Origin: JANNVK01 sp031414415
GTDB lineage: Bacteria; Acidobacteriota; Blastocatellia; Pyrinomonadales; Pyrinomonadaceae
Length of the DNA stretch: 64,000 bases
NCBI GenBank assembly: GCA_031414415.1
Contig: JANNVK010000148.1
Coordinates: forward strand, 28,961-92,960
Direction: 5' to 3'
A program made the translations under genes and the position numbers. This document shows, piece after piece, positions 59,953 through 64,000 of the stretch (positions within the stretch are counted from its first letter, which is position 1; every line of letters begins with the position of its first letter). The notes below the pieces were generated by a model. It was given only the letters and a program-made list of their open reading frames with translations, was not told the origin of the DNA and made no database searches.

Positions 59953-61401
59953 TTATTTTATCACTTCTATTTTATCCATTTCATCCCAAATTTTGTGTCC
60001 TTGAGTTTCCGGTAAATACAAACAACCGATGATAAACGTAATGCTTGCAACAATTATCGGATAAACTAATCCTGCGTAAATGTTGCCTGTCCACGCACAA
60101 GCGAGCAAACCGATTGTCGGCAATAATCCGCCGAAAACACCGTTTCCGATGTGATACGGCAATGACATCGAAGTATATCGAATCTTCGCCGGAAACGCTT
60201 CGACCAAATATGCGGCGATTGGTGCGTAAACCATCGTCACCCAAATAAGTTGGATAAATATCAGCAAAACGAGCATCGAAACATTCGGATTCGCGGCAGT
60301 TTCTACGACTTTTGCAGTTCCATCAGGTGAGATTGTGACGGGCGAAAGTTTCGGTTCTTGAGTTATCGGGTCAGGTGCAGATTGGATTGCACTAACATTA
60401 CTTCCCGCAAAATAAACCATTCCTTTATAAATTGGAAAGTATGTCAAAACGGCAAGCAAACAACCTGCCATCATAATCTTTTTGCGACCGATTTTATCCG
60501 ACAGACTGCCGAAAAATATAAACAACGGAATCGCCAAAATAATCGCAACAGCAATGATTATCGAGGCTTGAACGCGTTCGATTTTCAAAATCGTCTGCAT
60601 ATAAAACAGAGCGTAAAATTGTCCGGTATACCAAACAACGCCTTGTCCGGCGGTTGCTCCAAATAGCGTTATTAGAACTCGTTTGCGGTTTGCGGAACTC
60701 GCAAAAGCGTCGTAAATCGGCTGTGTCGAAGTCATTCCGCCGGATTTTAATTGCTCGAAAATCGGCGATTCTTTCATCTTCAAGCGAATATAAAGCGACA
60801 TTCCGACTAAAATAATTGAGAGCAAAAACGGAATTCGCCAGCCGTAAGAATTAAAATCTTCCTTAGACATCGAATTTTGGATTCCGATAATTACCGCCAG
60901 CGAAAGCAGCAACCCGAATGATGCTGTTATCTGAATGAAACTCGTATAGAATCCGCGACTTTCATCGGGAACGTGTTCTGCGACATAAACCGCCGCACCG
61001 CCATATTCTCCACCCAACGCCAAACCTTGCAAAACACGAATCAATATCAACCCGATTGGAGCAAAAATTCCGATAGTTTCATAAGTTGGCAAAAATCCGA
61101 TGGCGGCTGTGGCAAATCCCATCAGCAAAAGTGTGACCAAAAACGCATATTTTCGCCCGACTAAATCGCCAATTCTGCCGAAAAATAACGCACCAAAAGG
61201 ACGCACAATAAATCCGACCGCAAAAGTTGAAAGATAGGCGATTAAGGCAAGTGTATCGTTACCTTTTGGGTAAAAAAGCGGCGAAATAACTGCCGCCAAA
61301 CTGCCGAAAATATAAAAATCATACCATTCGATGACAGTTCCGGCGGACGATGCTCCGATAACTTGCCAGATTTTGGTTTTGCTAATTTCTGTGTTTGCCA
61401 T
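59953..61401 (-). CDS. MFS transporter, metabolite:H+ symporter type
   Basis: A 482-residue protein with twelve predicted membrane helices. The MHS pattern is clear: AGTVIEWYDFYIFGSLAAVI in helix 1, GRIGDLVGRKYAFLVTLLLM in the first cytosolic loop, and VLQGLALGGEYGGAAVYVAE in helix 4, as in ProP/ShiA/KgtP. Such symporters take up organic acids, proline/betaine or shikimate with protons. A periplasmic insert of ~60 residues near position 340 (APDPITQEPKLSPVTISPDG) is longer than usual. Substrate unknown; acs next door weakly suggests an acid. Confidence 0.9.
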   Translation of the reverse strand: MANTEISKTKIWQVIGASSAGTVIEWYDFYIFGSLAAVISPLFYPKGNDTLALIAYLSTFAVGFIVRPFGALFFGRIGDLVGRKYAFLVTLLLMGFATAAIGFLPTYETIGIFAPIGLILIRVLQGLALGGEYGGAAVYVAEHVPDESRGFYTSFIQITASFGLLLSLAVIIGIQNSMSKEDFNSYGWRIPFLLSIILVGMSLYIRLKMKESPIFEQLKSGGMTSTQPIYDAFASSANRKRVLITLFGATAGQGVVWYTGQFYALFYMQTILKIERVQASIIIAVAIILAIPLFIFFGSLSDKIGRKKIMMAGCLLAVLTYFPIYKGMVYFAGSNVSAIQSAPDPITQEPKLSPVTISPDGTAKVVETAANPNVSMLVLLIFIQLIWVTMVYAPIAAYLVEAFPAKIRYTSMSLPYHIGNGVFGGLLPTIGLLACAWTGNIYAGLVYPIIVASITFIIGCLYLPETQGHKIWDEMDKIEVIK

Positions 61402-61586
61402 AATTTTTTTGATATTACTATAAAATTTATCTCAGGAAAAATAAATATCATCCGTTTGGCGGCAACAAAGAAATTATATAAACAATGTTGCTGATTATTT
61501 CTGGAGAGAGCAGAAGTGCTGGTTATATTTAGTTAAGCAATGAAACCGCAAGTCATATTCACAATGTTGAACAGCAACAGTAAATA

Positions 61587-61622
61587 ATGCTAAACGCCTT
61601 TCGGCATCGAAGGAATATTTAC
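61587..61622. repeat. Lone CRISPR repeat outside the array
   Basis: A 36-base copy of the array repeat (starts ATGCTAAACGCC, ends GGAATATTTAC) that differs from the consensus only in the first base. It is 915 bp left of the next repeat, with the nucleotidyltransferase gene in between, and is in the same orientation as the array. Confidence 0.92.
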
Positions 61623-61697
61623 GATAGAATACTGATTTATAAAGGGGAAAAAAGGCAAAAGCCATAAGAACTCACGAATGGTTATAGTGAGGAAATT

Positions 61698-62312
61698 ATG
61701 AATAATAAAAAAGAAAGAAAACTGAATATCGAAATGTTGGATACTGAATCAGCAACCGAAGCGATTGAAATTGTCGGAAATTTGGCAGATGAAAATGGCA
61801 TTGATTGGGCAGTTTACGGCGGAATTGCGATGCAAGTTTACGGTTCGCCGCGTTTGACCAAAGATATTGATTTTGTCGCCACCGATGTTTTACCTATCGG
61901 AGCAAGTAGGCAGTTATCTTTTGGCGGTGAGCGATATTTAATAAAAACAAGTCGTAAAACGGTTGATGTTGATTGGATAAAAAGGTTAGATGATTGGTCT
62001 GACTTATATCAAGCAGCTCTAAGAGATTCAATTGAAATAAATGGTTATCCGATTATTTCACCTGAATGGTTAGTTTTACTGAAATGGTTTGCTAACCGAT
62101 TCAAAGACCAAGAAGATTCAGTTTTTCTTCTAAGAAGCGGTTTAGTCAATCGCCGAAAATTGAAAAATCATTATGTTGAAATTCGCGGTCAGCGTGAATG
62201 GAGCAGTATCTTTTCCGGACTTTCACGTTGGTTTGATTTAGCTGATAGATTTGTTCGCGATGGTGACGAAAACGAATCTTACCGAACCGAAGATGACTAT
62301 TTAGACTCTTAA
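61698..62312 (+). CDS. Nucleotidyltransferase-fold protein between CRISPR repeats
   Basis: A 204-residue protein with WAVYGGIAMQVYGSPRLTKD followed by IDFVATD. This is the GG..hhxxGxxRxTxDhD pattern of the pol-beta-type nucleotidyltransferases that include AbiEii and MNT toxins. VDVDWIKRLDDWSDLYQAAL supplies a likely third acidic residue. The middle and C-terminus (SPEWLVLLKWFANRFKDQED) fit the same group. AGTGAGG lies seven bases before the ATG. A short open frame further right shows no matching antitoxin. It may be a toxin, an antitoxin-like kinase modifier or an AbiE-like element; it lies between a lone CRISPR repeat and the array. Confidence 0.7.
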   Translation: MNNKKERKLNIEMLDTESATEAIEIVGNLADENGIDWAVYGGIAMQVYGSPRLTKDIDFVATDVLPIGASRQLSFGGERYLIKTSRKTVDVDWIKRLDDWSDLYQAALRDSIEINGYPIISPEWLVLLKWFANRFKDQEDSVFLLRSGLVNRRKLKNHYVEIRGQREWSSIFSGLSRWFDLADRFVRDGDENESYRTEDDYLDS

Positions 62313-62536
62313 ATTTCGTGATAAATTTTATAGTGGTAAAAATAATGATTTCAAAACTACCAAATAGAATTTAGGCAGACAGAACAGATGACTGTGTTAC
62401 ATCAAAGTTTCCTACCAAAAGAACTCATCTCGACAGACTCGACGGGTTTATCTAAGATGTTGGTGAAAACATCAACGGATGCAACATCGACAAATTTTCA
62501 ATCGGTTGATATTTATCGTTATTAAAAGTCGAAAAG
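62313..62536. other. Gap between the nucleotidyltransferase gene and the array
   Basis: It holds a short open frame (62388-62525, 45 codons) with no family resemblance; I do not call it a gene. No leader-like AT run or cas remnant is visible. Confidence 0.5.
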
Positions 62537-63100
62537 GTGCTAAACGCCTTTCGGCATAGAAGGAATGTTTTCGATTTTAGATTTTGGATTGGTGATTTTG
62601 GATTGAGTGCTAGACGCTTTTTTGGCATCGAAGGAATGTTTTCGATTTTAGATTTTGGATTGGTGATTTCGGATTGGGTGCTAAACGTTTTTTGGCATTC
62701 AAGGAATTTTTACATCATTCATCATTCATAATTCATCATTCACCATTCATCATTCACCATTCATCATTCATCATTCACCATTCACCATTCATCATTCATC
62801 ATTCAGTTCACCGTGCTAAACGCCTTTCGGCATCGAAGGAATGATTTCGATTTTAGATTTTGGATTGGTGATTTCGGATTGGGTGCTAAACTTTTTTTGG
62901 CATCAAAGGAATATTTACACTCTTCACCGCTCACTGCTTACTGCTCACTGCTTAGGGTGCTAAAGGCCTTTCGACATCGAAGGAATGTTTTCGATTTTAG
63001 ATTTTGGATTGGTGATTTTGGATTGGGTGCTAAACTTTTTTTGGCATCAAAGGAATATTTACACTGTTCACCGCTCACTGCTTACTGCTCACTGCTTAGG
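62537..63100 (-). CRISPR. Degenerate, leader-distal end of the CRISPR array
   Basis: Seven diverged repeats start at 62537, 62607, 62678, 62813, 62883, 62957 and 63027. Their intervals are not unique spacers: four are variants of GATTTTAGATTTTGGATTGG plus GATTTCGGATTGG, two are a CTCACTGCTTACTGCTCACT-type repeat, and one is a 99-bp run of TCATTCA/TCACCAT units. The block 62813-62956 is duplicated almost exactly as 62957-63100 (144 bp). Confidence 0.88.
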
Positions 63101-64000
63101 GTGCTAAACGCCTTTCGGCATCGAAGGAATATTTACAAACGCCGATTCAGGATTTTTTGTCGCGGCTTTTGGTGCTAAACGCCTTTCGGCATCGAAGGAA
63201 TATTTACTCAAACTTACAGGCTCTACTAAGGCTTTATCATCATGTGCTAAACGCCTTTCGGCATCGAAGGAATATTTACCTTTAGATGTTCAAAATTTTG
63301 CGGCGTATGTAAAAAGTGCTAAACGCCTTTCGGCATCGAAGGAATATTTACTCCATTGAAGGATTATCTTCAAGCAGTTTGATAAATTGTGCTAAACGCC
63401 TTTCGGCATCGAAGGAATATTTACTTCTGCGTTCGGGTTTTGAATCTTCCGCTTTCGGTTTGTGCTAAACGCCTTTCGGCATCGAAGGAATATTTACGCA
63501 GCAATTGACGAACTTTGACCCGCCAAAACAGTTGAGTGCTAAACGCCTTTCGGCATCGAAGGAATATTTACCATATTATCTTCCACTTGCTTATTTGATA
63601 TTGTTAGTGCTAAACGCCTTTCGGCATCGAAGGAATATTTACTCACCTGTAAGCATCTTTCCTTGTTGCTTCAAGTCGTGCTAAACGCCTTTCGGCATCG
63701 AAGGAATATTTACCTTATTCGTTTTGACTAACTGCCATAGCTTTATAAGTGCTAAACGCCTTTCGGCATCGAAGGAATATTTACTCATAGTTCATTGTCT
63801 CCAAGCCACCAAAGCACAATGTGCTAAACGCCTTTCGGCATCGAAGGAATATTTACTCAAAACTTTGTCCACATTGTCTCGCTTTTGAATGTGCTAAACG
63901 CCTTTCGGCATCGAAGGAATATTTACTGGCGGTTGGAAAGTGGCGATTTACTCTTGCTAAAATGTGCTAAACGCCTTTCGGCATCGAAGGAATATTTACC
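63101..64000 (-). CRISPR. CRISPR array, 13 perfect 36-bp repeats, continuing past the right edge
   Basis: Repeats start at 63101, 63172, 63244, 63316, 63389, 63462, 63536, 63607, 63678, 63749, 63821, 63891 and 63964. All are identical: on the plus strand they begin GTGCTAAACGCCTTTCGGCA and end TCGAAGGAATATTTAC. Twelve complete unique spacers of 34-38 bp lie between them, none alike. The degenerate end is on the left, so the leader and cas genes should be to the right, and the array is read right to left. On that strand the repeat contains GATGCC-GAAA-GGCGTT, a six-pair hairpin with a GNRA loop; on the plus strand only three pairs survive. The minus-strand repeat ends TTTAGCAC. No cas gene is in the window. 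Confidence 0.97.

Noticed and set aside
62388..62525. A 45-codon open frame to the right of the nucleotidyltransferase gene
   Set aside because: No ribosome binding site or resemblance to an antitoxin such as AbiEi or HEPN; too weak to call.
62537..63178. Two open frames repeating the peptide FDFRFWIGDFGL
   Set aside because: They are translations of CRISPR repeats and low-complexity intervals, not genes.

Overview
The window is AT-rich, gene-dense chromosomal DNA (roughly 40% GC by eye) from a free-living, probably aerobic heterotrophic bacterium. An Oar-type TonB-dependent receptor with a carboxypeptidase-like N-domain, a Tes/MJ0619-like radical SAM enzyme, a retinal-rhodopsin operon, a two-subunit-type acyl-CoA mutase and XrtA-type polysaccharide genes together suggest Acidobacteriota, possibly Blastocatellia. 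This placement is an inference from gene content; no rRNA or tRNA gene was seen.

Layout. 1-1.9 kb: the start of pyrE, a DEDDh exonuclease and a ParD/ParE pair whose toxin is frameshifted. 1.9-14.7 kb (minus strand): a long exopolysaccharide/O-antigen-like cluster with genes resembling wbpI/wecB, wbpE, wbpB and wbpD (UDP-2,3-diacetamido-mannuronate route), glycosyltransferases, two deacetylases, a methyltransferase and an FAD enzyme. Three small passenger genes (two four-helix-bundle proteins and a GxxExxY protein) interrupt it. Short dispersed repeats lie between its genes and in frame inside four of them. 14.8-30 kb: ferredoxin, glpX, hyuB, a Dam-type methylase, Uma2, GNAT, HNH and BrnT/BrnA genes, and a CoA-transferase/HMG-CoA lyase/aldehyde dehydrogenase group. 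30-40 kb: scpB, a SIMPL protein, a large STAND-like NTPase with TPRs, an acyl-CoA mutase gene followed by two extra copies of its own 3' end, ftsB and a phosphohexomutase. 41-43 kb: a Tes-like radical SAM enzyme, a candidate membrane-spanning lipid synthase. 45-50.5 kb: rhodopsin, lycopene cyclase and Blh dioxygenase in one operon. 51-61 kb: the TonB-dependent receptor, a DUF4388 protein, a Schlafen/AlbA ATPase, acetyl-CoA synthetase and an MFS transporter. 61.5-64 kb: a CRISPR array with 36-bp repeats that runs off the right edge. Its left end is degenerate, and a lone repeat plus a nucleotidyltransferase gene sit outside it. No cas gene is in the window.

How the genes work together. The sugar cluster supplies an activated aminouronic sugar and polymer-modifying enzymes. 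Lycopene cyclase and Blh make retinal for the rhodopsin, whose DTK helix-C motif predicts a proton pump. The CoA-transferase, HMG-CoA lyase, acyl-CoA mutase and acetyl-CoA synthetase fit branched-chain or organic-acid catabolism. Accessory functions (toxin-antitoxin pairs, HNH, Uma2, STAND NTPase, Schlafen-like protein, CRISPR) are scattered between housekeeping genes. Families of palindromic or low-complexity repeats mark many of the insertion points.
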